Shown in pieces: positions 34,752 to 44,060 of a DNA stretch of 64,000 bases. This stretch comes from Sphingomonas zeae. Lineage in GTDB: Bacteria; Pseudomonadota; Alphaproteobacteria; Sphingomonadales; Sphingomonadaceae. The translations under genes were made by a program, and so were the position numbers. The notes beneath the pieces are model-generated. The model had not been told where the DNA came from. It did no database searches and was given only the letters and a program-made list of their open reading frames with translations. The stretch covers positions 124,001-188,000 of the forward strand of contig NZ_JACIFA010000007.1 of the NCBI RefSeq assembly GCF_014197135.1, given 5' to 3'. How positions within the stretch are numbered: the first letter of the stretch is position 1; every line of letters begins with the position of its first letter.

Positions 34752-35426
34752 ATGACTAACGCTGCTCAGAACCCGCCCCTGCGGGCCGCGATCATTCCCG
34801 TCACCCCGCTGCAGCAGAATTGCTCGATCCTGTGGTGCACCGCGACGATGAAGGCGGCGGTGGTCGATCCCGGCGGCGACCTGCCGCGTATCCACGACGC
34901 CATCGCCAAGACCGGCGTGACGGTGGAGAAGATTCTGCTGACCCATGGCCATATCGACCATGCGGGCGGGGCCAAGGCGCTGTCCGACGCGCTGTCCGTC
35001 CCCGTCGAAGGACCGCAGGAAGAGGATCGCTTCTGGCTCGCGCGGCTGGACGAGGATGGCCAGGCCTATGGCATTCCCGCGCAGGTGCTGGAGCCGACCC
35101 GCTGGCTGTCCGAGGGCGATACGGTAACGATCGGCGACCTGACCCTCGATGTCTATGAGACGCCGGGGCATACGCGCGGGCATGTCATCTTCCACCACGC
35201 GCCCTCGAAATTCGCGCTGGTCGGCGACGTGCTGTTCCAGGGATCGGTCGGGCGCTCGGACCTGCCGGGCGGGGATCATGACACGCTGATCCGCTCGATC
35301 GTCGAGAAGCTGTGGCCGCTGGGGAACGAGACCGCCTTCATCCCGGGGCATGGCCAGCCCAGCACCTTCGGGCATGAGCGGCAGAGCAATGCGTTTGTCG
35401 CGGACCGGGTCTTGGGATTGGGGTGA
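34752..35426 (+). CDS. MBL-fold metallo-hydrolase (glyoxalase II-like)
   Basis: This 224-residue protein has the metallo-beta-lactamase signature LLTHGHIDHAGGAKAL, a second ligand His in ETPGHTRGHVIFHH, an Asp in ALVGDVLFQGSVGRSDL and a final His in FIPGHGQPSTFGHERQSN. The order and spacing match YcbL-type glyoxalase II-like thioesterases. It is cytoplasmic, with the substrate probably a glutathione thioester. The preferred start is ATG 34752. It is divergent from pabB. Confidence 0.9.
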   Translation: MTNAAQNPPLRAAIIPVTPLQQNCSILWCTATMKAAVVDPGGDLPRIHDAIAKTGVTVEKILLTHGHIDHAGGAKALSDALSVPVEGPQEEDRFWLARLDEDGQAYGIPAQVLEPTRWLSEGDTVTIGDLTLDVYETPGHTRGHVIFHHAPSKFALVGDVLFQGSVGRSDLPGGDHDTLIRSIVEKLWPLGNETAFIPGHGQPSTFGHERQSNAFVADRVLGLG

Positions 35427-35440
35427 GGGTTGCGCGGGGG

Positions 35441-35519
35441 CTTCGACTGCGCTCAGCCTGAACGGGGTTTGAGGGTAAGCCCCATTCCACCCGTCCGTTC
35501 AGCCTGAGCGCAGTCGAAG
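35441..35519. repeat. palindromic repeat, GTTCAGCCTGAGCG family, near perfect
   Basis: CTTCGACTGCGCTCAGCCTG then AACGG and its inverse match at 24 of 25 positions across a 29-bp centre. It fills the gap between two convergent genes and could end transcription from both sides. Confidence 0.78.
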
Positions 35520-35529
35520 GCCAAGGGAA

Positions 35530-37161
35530 TCAGCGCCGTTCCGCAGCACTCTCGTTGCGAATCGCCTTGAACTCGGACCCGCTGCGCCACTCGGGCCAAT
35601 CCCGCCCATCGGCCAGATCGTGCCCGATTCGGTAGAACAATCCGACATCCGCCGCCGCGCCGCGCAAGTCCCATCTCGCGTCCCACGCGTCACAGCTCTG
35701 GTGGTAGCAGCGCATATAATCGTCCAGCCACGTCTGCCCGGCAGGCCGCCCGCCCTCGACCAGATCGGGCGCGCCGCTGATCGCCATCAGCAAGAGCGTC
35801 GGCACGCCGCGCCGCGCGACCGAGAAATGATCGGCGCGATAGAACAGCCCACGCTCGGGCAGCGCCTCGGGCGTCACCGTGCGGCCCTGCGTGGCGGCGG
35901 CGGCCTTTAGCCGGTCCTCCAGGTCGTTCTGCCCGTCGCCGACCAGCATCACGTCCCGCGCCGGTCCCGCCGTCTGGAGAATGTCGAGCGTCAGGTTCGC
36001 GACCGTCTTCGACAGGGGATAGACCGGCTTCACCGCATAGGTCTCCGACCCCAGCAGCCCACGCTCCTCGCCGGTCCACAGCGCGAAGACGAGGCTGCGA
36101 TCGGTCTGCGGCGCGGCCTTGAACGCGCGTGCCAGCTCCAGCACGCCCGCCACGCCCAGCGCATCGTCATTGGCGCCGGGCCGGATCGTGCGGCCCTGGG
36201 CGTCCGGTGCCCCCTTGCCATAGGCGTCCCAATGCGCGCCGAACATCACGACCTCATCGGGGTGTGTCTTGCCGGGCAGCTTGGCCAGCACGTTGCGGCT
36301 TTCGGCGCGCACCGTCGTCACCGGCAGCTCGGCAGAAAAACGCTGCCCCTTCAATTCCACCGGCCGGAAATCTGCCCGGCGCGCCGCCTTGCGCTGATCC
36401 GCCAGATTCAGTCCGGCGGCGGCGAACAGCTTGGTCGCCGACTCGCCCGATAGCCAGCCCTGGAGCAGGACACGCGATGCCGGATCGCTGCGGACGATGT
36501 CGTAATTCTCGCCCGCCGGTGCCGTCACTGTCGCCCAGCCATAGCCCGCGCCCGGCGTGTCATGGACGATCAGCGCGCCCACCGCGCCTTGCCGTGCGGC
36601 TTCCTCGAACTTGTAGGTCCAGCGGCCATAATAGGTCATGCGCCGGTCGCCGAATTTGCCCTTGGCGGCGTCACCTTCGGCCGCCTCGAAATCGGGATCG
36701 TTGACCAGGAAGACGGCGATCTTGCCCTTCAGGTCGATGCCCTTGAAATCGTCCCAGCCGCGCTCGGGTGCATCGACGCCGTAGCCGACAAAGACCATCG
36801 GCGCGTTCCGGATCGCCACCCGGTCGACGGGACGCACGGTCGAGACATAGATGCCCTGCCCCTGGACCAGCGGCATCGCACCCGCGCGCATCGTCCCCTG
36901 CCCGATCTGGGTACGGATCAACGGCACGGCTTGGGTCCACTGGCCGTCTGGTCCGCCGGGTTGCAGCCCCATCGCCCGGAACTGGGCGACCAGCCAGTCG
37001 ATAGTCTTCGTCTCGCCGGGCGTACCCGGGGCGCGGCCCTCAAAGGAGTCGGAGGCCAGCGTCTTCACATCGGCCGACAGCCGTTGTGGTGAAATAGGAT
37101 CGGGCGCGGCAGCGGTCAGCGCAACGGCAGCAAGGCCGATCAGGGGCAAGCGAATCTTCAA
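35530..37161 (-). CDS. M28 family aminopeptidase/carboxypeptidase, exported
   Basis: This 543-residue protein begins with a signal-like LKIRLPLIGLAAVALTAAAP. A PA-domain insertion occupies about 120-290. The M28 catalytic core follows with ligands in FGAHWDAYG (His, Asp), PGANDDALGVAGVLELA (Asp), LWTGEERGLLGSE (Glu pair) and FYRADHFSVARRG (His). It probably cleaves peptides in the periplasm. I choose a TTG at 37161 with GAGGA upstream; it overlaps the stop of the MAPEG gene by four bases. No ATG upstream fits the signal peptide. Confidence 0.88.
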   Translation of the reverse strand: MKIRLPLIGLAAVALTAAAPDPISPQRLSADVKTLASDSFEGRAPGTPGETKTIDWLVAQFRAMGLQPGGPDGQWTQAVPLIRTQIGQGTMRAGAMPLVQGQGIYVSTVRPVDRVAIRNAPMVFVGYGVDAPERGWDDFKGIDLKGKIAVFLVNDPDFEAAEGDAAKGKFGDRRMTYYGRWTYKFEEAARQGAVGALIVHDTPGAGYGWATVTAPAGENYDIVRSDPASRVLLQGWLSGESATKLFAAAGLNLADQRKAARRADFRPVELKGQRFSAELPVTTVRAESRNVLAKLPGKTHPDEVVMFGAHWDAYGKGAPDAQGRTIRPGANDDALGVAGVLELARAFKAAPQTDRSLVFALWTGEERGLLGSETYAVKPVYPLSKTVANLTLDILQTAGPARDVMLVGDGQNDLEDRLKAAAATQGRTVTPEALPERGLFYRADHFSVARRGVPTLLLMAISGAPDLVEGGRPAGQTWLDDYMRCYHQSCDAWDARWDLRGAAADVGLFYRIGHDLADGRDWPEWRSGSEFKAIRNESAAERR

Positions 37162-37592
37162 CGATCGATCCTCACAAGGGTTGTGGTCTGTGCAGGAACG
37201 GCCCGCCCCGTATAGACGATCCCGATGCCCCATCCGGCCAGCAGCGCCAGGATCGCCCAGGTGCCCATCGCGCCAACCGCCCGACCGATATTGGGTGCAG
37301 GGCGCATCATGCCCCAACCATGGCCGATCCGCACCAGGATGAACGCAGCCCCCAGCCCCCATAGCCAGAAGGACGAGCCCCCGCCCAGTTCAATAAGCCC
37401 CATCAGGATCAGGACGAACGGTGCATATTCGACGAAATTGGCATGCGCCCGCATTCCTGCCGCGAGGCGCGAATCGCCGCCGTCGCCCATCATCACCTTG
37501 CCCCGCAATCGTCCCAAGACGATTCGCATGGCGAGCCATAGATTGACGATGGCGGCCGCCGCCGCGATGCTGAGCGTAACCGGCAGGATCAT
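37158..37592 (-). CDS. MAPEG family membrane protein
   Basis: This 144-residue protein has four membrane helices in the MAPEG pattern, with the conserved RMRAHANFVEYAP-like segment (GMRAHANFVEYAPFVLILMG) after helix 1 and GRAVGAMGTWAILALLAGW in the last third. MAPEG proteins are glutathione- or eicosanoid-related membrane enzymes, and the bacterial members are uncharacterised. It is translationally coupled to the downstream M28 peptidase gene. Confidence 0.87.
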   Translation of the reverse strand: MILPVTLSIAAAAAIVNLWLAMRIVLGRLRGKVMMGDGGDSRLAAGMRAHANFVEYAPFVLILMGLIELGGGSSFWLWGLGAAFILVRIGHGWGMMRPAPNIGRAVGAMGTWAILALLAGWGIGIVYTGRAVPAQTTTLVRIDR

Positions 37593-37797
37593 AAGCCTCT
37601 CTTTTCCCCTCTGCGTAGCCTGTCCGAGCGGTGCCATCATGCGCCAATGCTTGCAACATCGGCAAAACTCGCTATAGGCGCGGGGCTTCGCGATGCGTCC
37701 GGCTGGGTGCTCACGCGGCCGGGTCCTTGATCCGGGCGCGCAATGGGTGCTGATCGTGGCGTATTCCACCCATTGTTCGAATTGATAAGGTGCCGCA

Positions 37798-37977
37798 ATG
37801 GCCGTCCCCAAGAGAAAGACTTCGCCCTCCAAGCGCGGCATGCGCCGTGGCCACGACTCGCTGACGGTCGCGGCATTCCAGGAATGCCCGAACTGCGGCG
37901 AACTGAAGCGCCCGCACAATCTGTGCACCGCCTGCGGCCATTATAACGGCCGTGAGGTCGTGTCGGTCGAGGGCTGA
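37798..37977 (+). CDS. rpmF: 50S ribosomal protein L32
   Basis: The forward strand from ATG 37798 encodes 59 residues: [20 protein letters not shown], then [20 protein letters not shown] and [19 protein letters not shown]. This is full-length L32 with both CxxC zinc pairs. It is too short for ordinary gene-length cut-offs but unmistakable. It precedes plsX by 39 bp, the usual rpmF-plsX-fabH arrangement that links ribosome and lipid synthesis. Confidence 0.97.
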   Translation: MAVPKRKTSPSKRGMRRGHDSLTVAAFQECPNCGELKRPHNLCTACGHYNGREVVSVEG

Positions 37978-38016
37978 TCCCTCTACCCTCACCTGAACGA
38001 CCGTTAGAGGACACGC

Positions 38017-39045
38017 ATGGCCGATAACGCCTGGATCGCCGTCGATGCGATGGGCGGCGACGACGGGCTGGCCGTGATGCTCGCCGGTGTCGCCAGAGCG
38101 CGACGCCGTTTCGAGGGCATGCGGTTCTTCCTGGTCGGCGACGAGGCGCAGATTGCGGAGGGGCTGAAGACCCATCCCAATCTGTCGGCCGCGTCTGAAA
38201 TCGTTCACGCGCCCGAGATCGTCGGCTCGAATGAAAAGCCGAGCCAGGCGATTCGGCGCGCGCGCACGACATCGATGGGTATCGCCATCGATCTGGTGAA
38301 GCAGCGCCGCGCCGCCGCCGCCGTCTCGTCGGGCAATACCGGCGCGCTGATGGCGATGGCCAAACTGAGCCTGCGCACCCTGCCCGGCATCGACCGGCCG
38401 GCATTGGCCGCCCCCCTTCCGACGCTGGGCGACAATGATGTCGTCATGCTCGACCTGGGCGCCAATACCGAGTGCGATGCGCGCAATCTCGTCCAGTTTG
38501 CGGTGATGGGCGCAGCCTATGCCCGCATCCTGCTCGAGCTCGACAATCCGCGCGTCGCGCTGCTCAACATCGGGTCCGAGGATCAGAAGGGCACCGACGA
38601 GATTCGCGACGCCGCCGCGGTCCTGCGCGGCCAGAATCACCTGCCGCTCAACTTCACCGGCTTTATCGAGGGCAACCAGCTCGCCCGCGGTGAGGTTGAC
38701 GTGATCGTGTGCGACGGTTTCGCCGGGAATATCGCGCTCAAGACCGCCGAGGGCACGGCGCGTTTCGTCGGCGACCTGTTAAAGCGCGCCTTCCGTTCGT
38801 CGACCCGGTCGAAGATCGGCTTCCTGATCTCGCGCCCGGCGACGCAGCTGCTGCGCGATCACCTCGACCCCAACAACCACAATGGCGCGGTCTTTCTGGG
38901 CCTGAACGGCGTGGTGGTGAAGAGCCATGGCAGCGCCAACGAACTGGGCGTCGCCACCGCGATCGGCAATGCGGCCAAGATGGTGCGTGCCGACCTGACC
39001 CGGCGTATTGCCGAGGATCTCCTGAATTTCGAGGACGCCGCATGA
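38017..39045 (+). CDS. plsX: phosphate acyltransferase PlsX
   Basis: This 342-residue peripheral membrane enzyme makes acyl-phosphate from acyl-ACP, the first step of phospholipid synthesis with PlsY. Landmarks are [12 protein letters not shown] at the start, [40 protein letters not shown] and [20 protein letters not shown] near the end. It is in the same direction as rpmF and overlaps fabH by four bases (ATGA), so translation is coupled. Confidence 0.97.
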   Translation: MADNAWIAVDAMGGDDGLAVMLAGVARARRRFEGMRFFLVGDEAQIAEGLKTHPNLSAASEIVHAPEIVGSNEKPSQAIRRARTTSMGIAIDLVKQRRAAAAVSSGNTGALMAMAKLSLRTLPGIDRPALAAPLPTLGDNDVVMLDLGANTECDARNLVQFAVMGAAYARILLELDNPRVALLNIGSEDQKGTDEIRDAAAVLRGQNHLPLNFTGFIEGNQLARGEVDVIVCDGFAGNIALKTAEGTARFVGDLLKRAFRSSTRSKIGFLISRPATQLLRDHLDPNNHNGAVFLGLNGVVVKSHGSANELGVATAIGNAAKMVRADLTRRIAEDLLNFEDAA

Positions 39046-40010
39046 TTCGTTCGATCGTCACGGGTACGGGTTCGGCACTTCCAACCCGGCGGGTGTCGAA
39101 CGAAGAACTGGCGCAGGAGGTCGACACGTCCGACGAGTGGATCGTCGAGCGTACCGGCATCCGGTTCCGCCACATCGCAGGGCCGGAGGAGACGACCGCG
39201 ACATTGGCCGCCGACGCCGCCAAGGCCGCGATCGCCGCCGCCGGGCTGTCGGCGCAGGATATCGACCTGATCGTCCTGGCGACCGCCACGCCGGATCAAA
39301 CCTTTCCGGCGACCGCCACCAAGGTTCAGGCGATGCTGGGCATCAACGACTGCGTCGCGTTCGACGTGGCGGCGGTGTGCTCGGGTTTCCTCTATGCCGT
39401 GCAGGTCGCCGATGCGATGCTGCGCTCGGGCGTGCAGCGCCGCGCGCTGGTGATCGGTGCCGAAACCTTCAGCCGCATTCTCGACTGGGAGGATCGCACC
39501 ACCTGCGTCCTGTTCGGCGACGGCGCGGGTGCGATGGTGCTGGAAGCGCGCGAGAGCGACGATGAGGGCGGACGCGGCATCCTGGCGACCCGGCTCCACG
39601 CCGACGGCCGCCACAACGGCCTTCTCTATGTCGATGGCGGCCCGTCCACCACCGGCACCGTCGGCAAGCTGCGGATGAAGGGACGCGAGGTCTTCCGTCA
39701 CGCCGTCGTCAACCTGGCGCAGGTGATGGAGGAGTCGCTGGGCGTGGCGGGCCTGACGTCGGCCGATGTCGACTGGGTCGTGCCGCATCAGGCCAATGCC
39801 CGCATTCTCGACGCAACCGCGCGCAAACTGAACCTGCCGCCCGAAAAGGTCGTCGTCACCGTCGATCGCCATGCCAACACCTCGGCGGCATCGGTCCCGC
39901 TGGCGCTCGACACCGCGGTTCGCGACGGCCGCATCCGCGAAAACGACATCATCGTGCTGGAAGCCATGGGCGGTGGCTTCACCTGGGGCGCGGCAGTGAT
40001 CCGGTTCTGA
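39042..40010 (+). CDS. fabH: beta-ketoacyl-ACP synthase III
   Basis: This 322-residue enzyme starts fatty-acid synthesis by condensing acetyl-CoA with malonyl-ACP. The catalytic Cys-His-Asn set is visible: Cys near 113 in [11 protein letters not shown], His near 249 in [11 protein letters not shown] and Asn near 279 in [14 protein letters not shown]. The terminal [13 protein letters not shown] is typical. The ATG at 39042 overlaps the plsX stop. Confidence 0.97.
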   Translation: MIRSIVTGTGSALPTRRVSNEELAQEVDTSDEWIVERTGIRFRHIAGPEETTATLAADAAKAAIAAAGLSAQDIDLIVLATATPDQTFPATATKVQAMLGINDCVAFDVAAVCSGFLYAVQVADAMLRSGVQRRALVIGAETFSRILDWEDRTTCVLFGDGAGAMVLEARESDDEGGRGILATRLHADGRHNGLLYVDGGPSTTGTVGKLRMKGREVFRHAVVNLAQVMEESLGVAGLTSADVDWVVPHQANARILDATARKLNLPPEKVVVTVDRHANTSAASVPLALDTAVRDGRIRENDIIVLEAMGGGFTWGAAVIRF

Positions 40011-40094
40011 ACAATCGATTGACATTAACCGAGATAAATCCCTTTCGGTCCCATCAAACGGTGTGATAATCGTTTCACCAGACACCATTGGGGG

Positions 40095-40400
40095 ATGGCC
40101 ATGACGAACACCGGAACGTTAACCCGCGCCGATCTGGCGGAATCACTTCATCAGGAAGTGGGCTTGTCCCGCTCCGACTCGGCCGACGTGGTCGAGCAGA
40201 TTCTCGTCGAGATGTGCGACGCCCTGTCGCGGGGGGAGAATGTCAAGATTTCGGGGTTCGGAACCTTTGTGCTGCGTGACAAGGGCGAGCGGGTCGGCCG
40301 CAACCCCAAGACCGGGGTCGAGGTGCCAATCGCACCGCGCCGCGTGCTGACCTTCCGCGCCAGCCAGATGATGCGCGATCGCATTGTCGCGGCGGGATAG
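40095..40400 (+). CDS. ihfA: integration host factor subunit alpha
   Basis: This 101-residue HU/IHF-type DNA-bending protein reads [20 protein letters not shown], then [20 protein letters not shown] and [20 protein letters not shown]. The Pro in the NPKTG arm intercalates DNA at the bend. It pairs with IhfB, which is encoded elsewhere. The start is 40095 or the second ATG at 40101. It lies in the usual place between fabH and a MerR gene. Confidence 0.95.
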   Translation: MAMTNTGTLTRADLAESLHQEVGLSRSDSADVVEQILVEMCDALSRGENVKISGFGTFVLRDKGERVGRNPKTGVEVPIAPRRVLTFRASQMMRDRIVAAG

Positions 40401-40749
40401 ACCCGAGCGGCCCTCGGATGGCGGCAAAACCGATGGTGCCCTTCGCACCATCGGGGAAGTGTCGCGCGAGACGGGGGTGGCACCGCATGTCCTGCGCTAT
40501 TGGGAAGGTCGCTTCCCACAGCTTCGCCCGGTGCAGCGCGCCGGGAATCGGCGCTATTACCGTCCTGACGACATAGCGCTGATCCGACGGATCGACCAGT
40601 TGCTCAACCGGCAGGGCTATACGATGCGCGGTGTGCAGCAGCTCTTGGAGGCCGAGTCGCGGGGGAAGGACGATCCTGCGGCGATGCTGCGCGCCATTCG
40701 AGACTCGCTGGCCGAAGGGTTGGCCTGGGACGACCGGGCCGAGCGGTAG
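40384..40749 (+). CDS. MerR family transcriptional regulator
   Basis: This 121-residue protein has a MerR winged helix: [20 protein letters not shown], then [20 protein letters not shown] and [15 protein letters not shown], followed by a short helical tail. It lacks a metal or ligand domain. Homologs follow ihfA in most alphaproteobacteria. The start is uncertain: TTG at 40384 overlaps ihfA by 17 bases and no better start precedes the domain. Confidence 0.9.
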   Translation: MSRRDRPERPSDGGKTDGALRTIGEVSRETGVAPHVLRYWEGRFPQLRPVQRAGNRRYYRPDDIALIRRIDQLLNRQGYTMRGVQQLLEAESRGKDDPAAMLRAIRDSLAEGLAWDDRAER

Positions 40750-40760
40750 AGGGGCGACAC

Positions 40761-40788
40761 GGGCTTCGACTTCGGCGCGTCGAAGCCC
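40761..40788. terminator. bidirectional hairpin between convergent genes
   Basis: GGGCTTCGAC and GTCGAAGCCC form a perfect 10-bp stem around an 8-nt loop, between the MerR stop (40749) and the stop of the reverse-strand gene (40805). No T-run follows on either side, so termination strength is uncertain. Confidence 0.6.
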
Positions 40789-40804
40789 ACGCCTCAATCC
40801 CCAA

Positions 40805-41326
40805 TCAGGCAGGCTGAACCACTCCGCCCTGCTCACCCAACAGCAAATCCCGACACGCCCGGTTATAGGCGTGCGCCTTCCACCAGAACCAGCCGCCATT
40901 GCCGACGCCCCAGGCCGCGACGCCCAGCGCCACCCAGGGCAGCCCACGGGCCGCACGCCCGCCACGAGCCGCGACTCGGCCCGCCGCCAGACCGCCCTTG
41001 CCGATCTTGCGCGCGGTTCCGGCCAGACGCCCTGCGGCCTTGGCCTGCGACAACAGGCCCGACCCGCCACGCAGGTCGCGCAGCAGCGCGGCGGGGCCGA
41101 CAAAGCCCTTGAGCTTGCCCACTGCCTCCTGCGCCTCGATCGCCATGCCCGGTTCCAGCTGGCGGCGTTGCGAACCCGTCAGGCCATAGGCGTCGGCGAT
41201 CGCATCGATCGTGTCCGCCAGGCTCTCGGTACCGATGGTCAGCGCCTTGGCCCCGGCCTTCAGCGCGCGGCGGCGGATCAGCTTCTCATTGGCCTCGAAG
41301 GTCGCTTCGATCGCACTGCGGTCCAT
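40805..41326 (-). CDS. hypothetical protein with C-terminal membrane helix
   Basis: This 173-residue protein from ATG 41326 (AGGGA nearby) starts MDRSAIEATFEANEKLIRRR and is helical and basic. A Gly/Ala/Arg-rich stretch (about 100-135) precedes one membrane helix, LPWVALGVAAWGVGNGGWFW, and a short tail. I recognise no family. A start at 41344 is also possible. It ends opposite the MerR gene. Confidence 0.65.
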   Translation of the reverse strand: MDRSAIEATFEANEKLIRRRALKAGAKALTIGTESLADTIDAIADAYGLTGSQRRQLEPGMAIEAQEAVGKLKGFVGPAALLRDLRGGSGLLSQAKAAGRLAGTARKIGKGGLAAGRVAARGGRAARGLPWVALGVAAWGVGNGGWFWWKAHAYNRACRDLLLGEQGGVVQPA

Positions 41327-41385
41327 AAGGGGTCCCTGTTCGTTCATAAGCCGTTGAAGCCGCGAAACGGCCCCTCGGTTCCGCA

Positions 41386-42912
41386 TCAACGCTCGCGCGT
41401 GGCGAGGAAGCGGACTTTGGGATAGCGGTCGGCAACATAGCCCACTTCCCAGGCGCTTTTGGCCAGGAAGACGGGGTTGTCATCGCGATCCTTGGCCATG
41501 GCGGACCGGTTAAGGTCCATGAACGCCTTGAGGTCGGCGGGGTCCTCGGCCGTGATCCAGCGCGCGGTGTCGAACGGCGCGGGTTCCAGCCCGGCGGCGA
41601 CCTTATATTCCGCATCGAGCCGCGACAGCAGCACGTCGAGCTGCAACTGCCCGACCACACCGATGATCCAGTTCGAACCGATCTCAGGGTAGAAGACCTG
41701 GGTCACGCCCTCCTCGGCCATGTCGTCCAAGGCTTTCCGCAACTGCTTGGTCTTGGTCGGGTCCTTCAACGCCACGCGGCGCAGGATCTCGGGCGCGAAA
41801 TTGGGCAGCCCGGTGAAGCGGACATCCGCCCGCTCCGACAGCGTGTCCCCGACGCGCAACGTGCCGTGGTTGGGAATGCCGATGATGTCGCCCGGAAACG
41901 CCTCGTCCGCAACTTCGCGGTTCTGCGCGAAGAACAGGATCGGCGAGTGAACCGCGATCGGCTTGCCATGGCCCGTCGGCGTCAGCTTCATGCCGCGCTT
42001 GAAGGTGCCCGAGCAGAGCCGCATGAACGCGATCCGGTCGCGATGCTGCGGGTCCATGTTCGCCTGCACCTTGAAGACGAAGCCGGTGACTTCCTTGTTC
42101 TCAGGCGACACGGGCGCGGGTTCGGCGGGCTGGGGGCGCGGCGGCGGCGCGTGGCGGCTGAGCGCGTCGATCAGTTCGGCGACCCCGAAATCCTTGAGCG
42201 CGGAGCCGAAATAGACCGGCGTCAGATCGCCATTGCGATAGGCCTCGCCATCGAACTGGGCATAGCCGGCCTGCGCCAGCTCGACCTCTTCGGCCACTTC
42301 GGGCGGCAGGGTCGGCGCATCGTCCACCTTGCCCAGAAAGGCGCGGCTGTCGCCCTCGGGGCGGCTGACCTTGCCCGTGGTCAGGTCCAGCACCCCCTCG
42401 AACAACCCGCCCATACCGACCGGCCAGCTCATCGGCGCGACGTCGAGCGCCAGGATGTCGGCGATCTCATCGAGCAGTTCGAACGCGGGGCGGCCTTCGC
42501 GGTCGACCTTGTTGACGAAGGTGATGATCGGCACCGACCGCAGGCGGCAGACCTCGAACAATTTGCGCGTCTGCGCCTCGATACCGCGCGCCGCGTCGAT
42601 GACCATGACCGCCGAGTCGACCGCGGTCAGGGTGCGATAGGTATCCTCGGAGAAATCCTCGTGCCCCGGCGTGTCGAGCAGGTTGAAGGTCACGCCGTCC
42701 TTCTCGAACGTCATGACCGAGGAGGTGACCGAAATGCCGCGCTGCTGCTCGATCTTCATCCAGTCCGACCGCGCGCGCCGGTTCTGGCCGCGTGCCTTTA
42801 CCTCGCCCGCCAAGTGAATCGCGCCGCCGAAATAGAGCAGCTTTTCGGTCAGCGTGGTCTTGCCGGCGTCAGGGTGCGAGATGATCGCGAAGGTACGGCG
42901 GGGGGAGGTCAT
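41386..42912 (-). CDS. prfC: peptide chain release factor 3
   Basis: This 508-residue translational GTPase recycles RF1/RF2 after termination. G motifs are intact: ISHPDAGKTTLTEKLL (G1), SVTSSVMTF (G2), LLDTPGHEDFSEDTYR (G3) and FVNKVDREGRPAFELLDEI (G4). Domains II and III follow with the RF3-specific VGQLQLDVLLSRLDAEYKV. The length matches the family. It stands alone on the reverse strand with a long repeat-filled gap upstream. Confidence 0.97.
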   Translation of the reverse strand: MTSPRRTFAIISHPDAGKTTLTEKLLYFGGAIHLAGEVKARGQNRRARSDWMKIEQQRGISVTSSVMTFEKDGVTFNLLDTPGHEDFSEDTYRTLTAVDSAVMVIDAARGIEAQTRKLFEVCRLRSVPIITFVNKVDREGRPAFELLDEIADILALDVAPMSWPVGMGGLFEGVLDLTTGKVSRPEGDSRAFLGKVDDAPTLPPEVAEEVELAQAGYAQFDGEAYRNGDLTPVYFGSALKDFGVAELIDALSRHAPPPRPQPAEPAPVSPENKEVTGFVFKVQANMDPQHRDRIAFMRLCSGTFKRGMKLTPTGHGKPIAVHSPILFFAQNREVADEAFPGDIIGIPNHGTLRVGDTLSERADVRFTGLPNFAPEILRRVALKDPTKTKQLRKALDDMAEEGVTQVFYPEIGSNWIIGVVGQLQLDVLLSRLDAEYKVAAGLEPAPFDTARWITAEDPADLKAFMDLNRSAMAKDRDDNPVFLAKSAWEVGYVADRYPKVRFLATRER

Positions 42913-43008
42913 GGGCGGCTCTGTCGAATAGGGAAATGGCGCGTCCGAGCGCCCGAGATGATGCGCCTGTTACAGCAAATTGTGGCACAAGACAGGCCCC
43001 CACAAATC

Positions 43009-43168
43009 TCCCCTCCCCTTTAGGGGAGGGGCCGGGGGCGGGGCGTTTCCGCAAGCGCGAGGTTTGGGGCAAGGCCCCACCCCAAACCAGCATCAGGTCG
43101 ATCAGGCTCCCAGCCTGATCTAAACCGCGTGGGACGCGGTTTACCTGATGCTCCTGAAGGGGAGGGGC
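43009..43168. repeat. palindromic repeat, CCCCTCCCCTT family, carrying a 62-nt insertion
   Basis: The left arm is CTCCCCTCCCCTTTAGGGG then AGGGGCC; the right arm is CTCCTGAAGGGGAGGGGC. Between them are remnants of the family's middle (GGTTTGGGG, AGGCCCCACCCC) and, interrupting it just before the right arm, the 62-nt three-stem element at 43090-43151. The remainder of the gap 42913-43178 has no recognised gene. Confidence 0.72.
43090..43151. repeat. 62-nt three-stem (cruciform) element, copy A
   Basis: A closing stem GCATCAGGT (43090-43098) pairs with ACCTGATGC (43143-43151). Inside are unpaired C, hairpin GATCAGGCT-CCC-AGCCTGATC (43100-43120), unpaired T and hairpin AAACCGCGT-GGG-ACGCGGTTT (43122-43142). 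All three stems are 9 bp and perfect. It lies inside the palindromic repeat at 43009-43168, and a second copy with different but still paired bases is at 53190-53251. Confidence 0.85.
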
Positions 43169-43178
43169 TACAGAGGTG

Positions 43179-44060
43179 TCACCCCGCCAGCGTCACCGTC
43201 ATCTGCATGACCTTCTCACCGCCGACCGGCACGACGAACACGCCCGGCTTGTCGGTAAATTCGCCGCCAAACCCTTCCGGGTCGGCGATGCCGTGCCAGG
43301 GTTCGACACAGACATAGGCCGCGCCGGGCTTGGTCCAGATGCCGAGCTTGTCGGTATCGGGAAAGGCGATGCGCAGTTGCGGCGCGCCGTCCGCGCCATA
43401 GGTGACGTGGCGGCTTTCGACCGGATCCCAGACCAGTGCATCGTTGGTGAACAGCTCGTCCGCCAGATGCAGCACGCGGCCGTCGAGCGGGCTGTCGCGG
43501 CGCGCCTCGGCGATCAGTCCGTCGGGGGCGATCTCACGCAGACGGGCGGGCTCGTCCTTTTCGAAGACGATACGATGCTCGGCGCGGGCCTTGCCGTAGG
43601 GCAGCGGCCAGGCGAAGGCGGGGTGGAAGCCGAAGCTGGCGGGCATCGGCACCTCGCCCCGGTTGAGGACGCGGACTTCCATCAACAGCGTCGCCCCCTC
43701 CAGCCGGAACTCCGCCTCCAGCCGGAAGGCGAAGGGATAGGAGGTGCGCGTCGCCTCGCTGTCGCCCAGCGAGAAGACGGCGCGGGTGGCGTCGTGCGTC
43801 ACCAGCTCGAAGGTCGAGTGGCGGGCAAAGCCGTGCTTGGCCATCGGATAATGCTGGCCGTTCAGGCGGATGCCGTCGCGGGTCACCCCGATCACCGGGA
43901 ACAGCAGCGGCGCGCGGCCGGTCCAGAAGGCCGGGTCCGCGTTCGTCATCAACTCGCGGCCTTCGGCGTCCTTCAGCGAGGACAGCTCGGCGCCGAACGG
44001 ATTGATCGCCGCCAACAGATGGTCGTTGCCGATGCGGACCCAGTTCTGCTCATCAGCCAC
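43179..44060 (-). CDS. aldose 1-epimerase family protein
   Basis: This 293-residue protein from GTG 44060 has the galactose-mutarotase fold: INPFGAELSSLKDAEGRELM, FPVIGVTRDGIRLNGQHYPM with KHGFARHSTF holding the catalytic-type His, PASFGFHPAFAWPLPYG and VCVEPWHGIADPEG. It is closest to the LacX-like branch, whose sugar substrates are mostly undefined. It overlaps the pheT stop by eight bases, so it is the last gene of a pheS-pheT operon. Confidence 0.9.
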   Translation of the reverse strand: MADEQNWVRIGNDHLLAAINPFGAELSSLKDAEGRELMTNADPAFWTGRAPLLFPVIGVTRDGIRLNGQHYPMAKHGFARHSTFELVTHDATRAVFSLGDSEATRTSYPFAFRLEAEFRLEGATLLMEVRVLNRGEVPMPASFGFHPAFAWPLPYGKARAEHRIVFEKDEPARLREIAPDGLIAEARRDSPLDGRVLHLADELFTNDALVWDPVESRHVTYGADGAPQLRIAFPDTDKLGIWTKPGAAYVCVEPWHGIADPEGFGGEFTDKPGVFVVPVGGEKVMQMTVTLAG

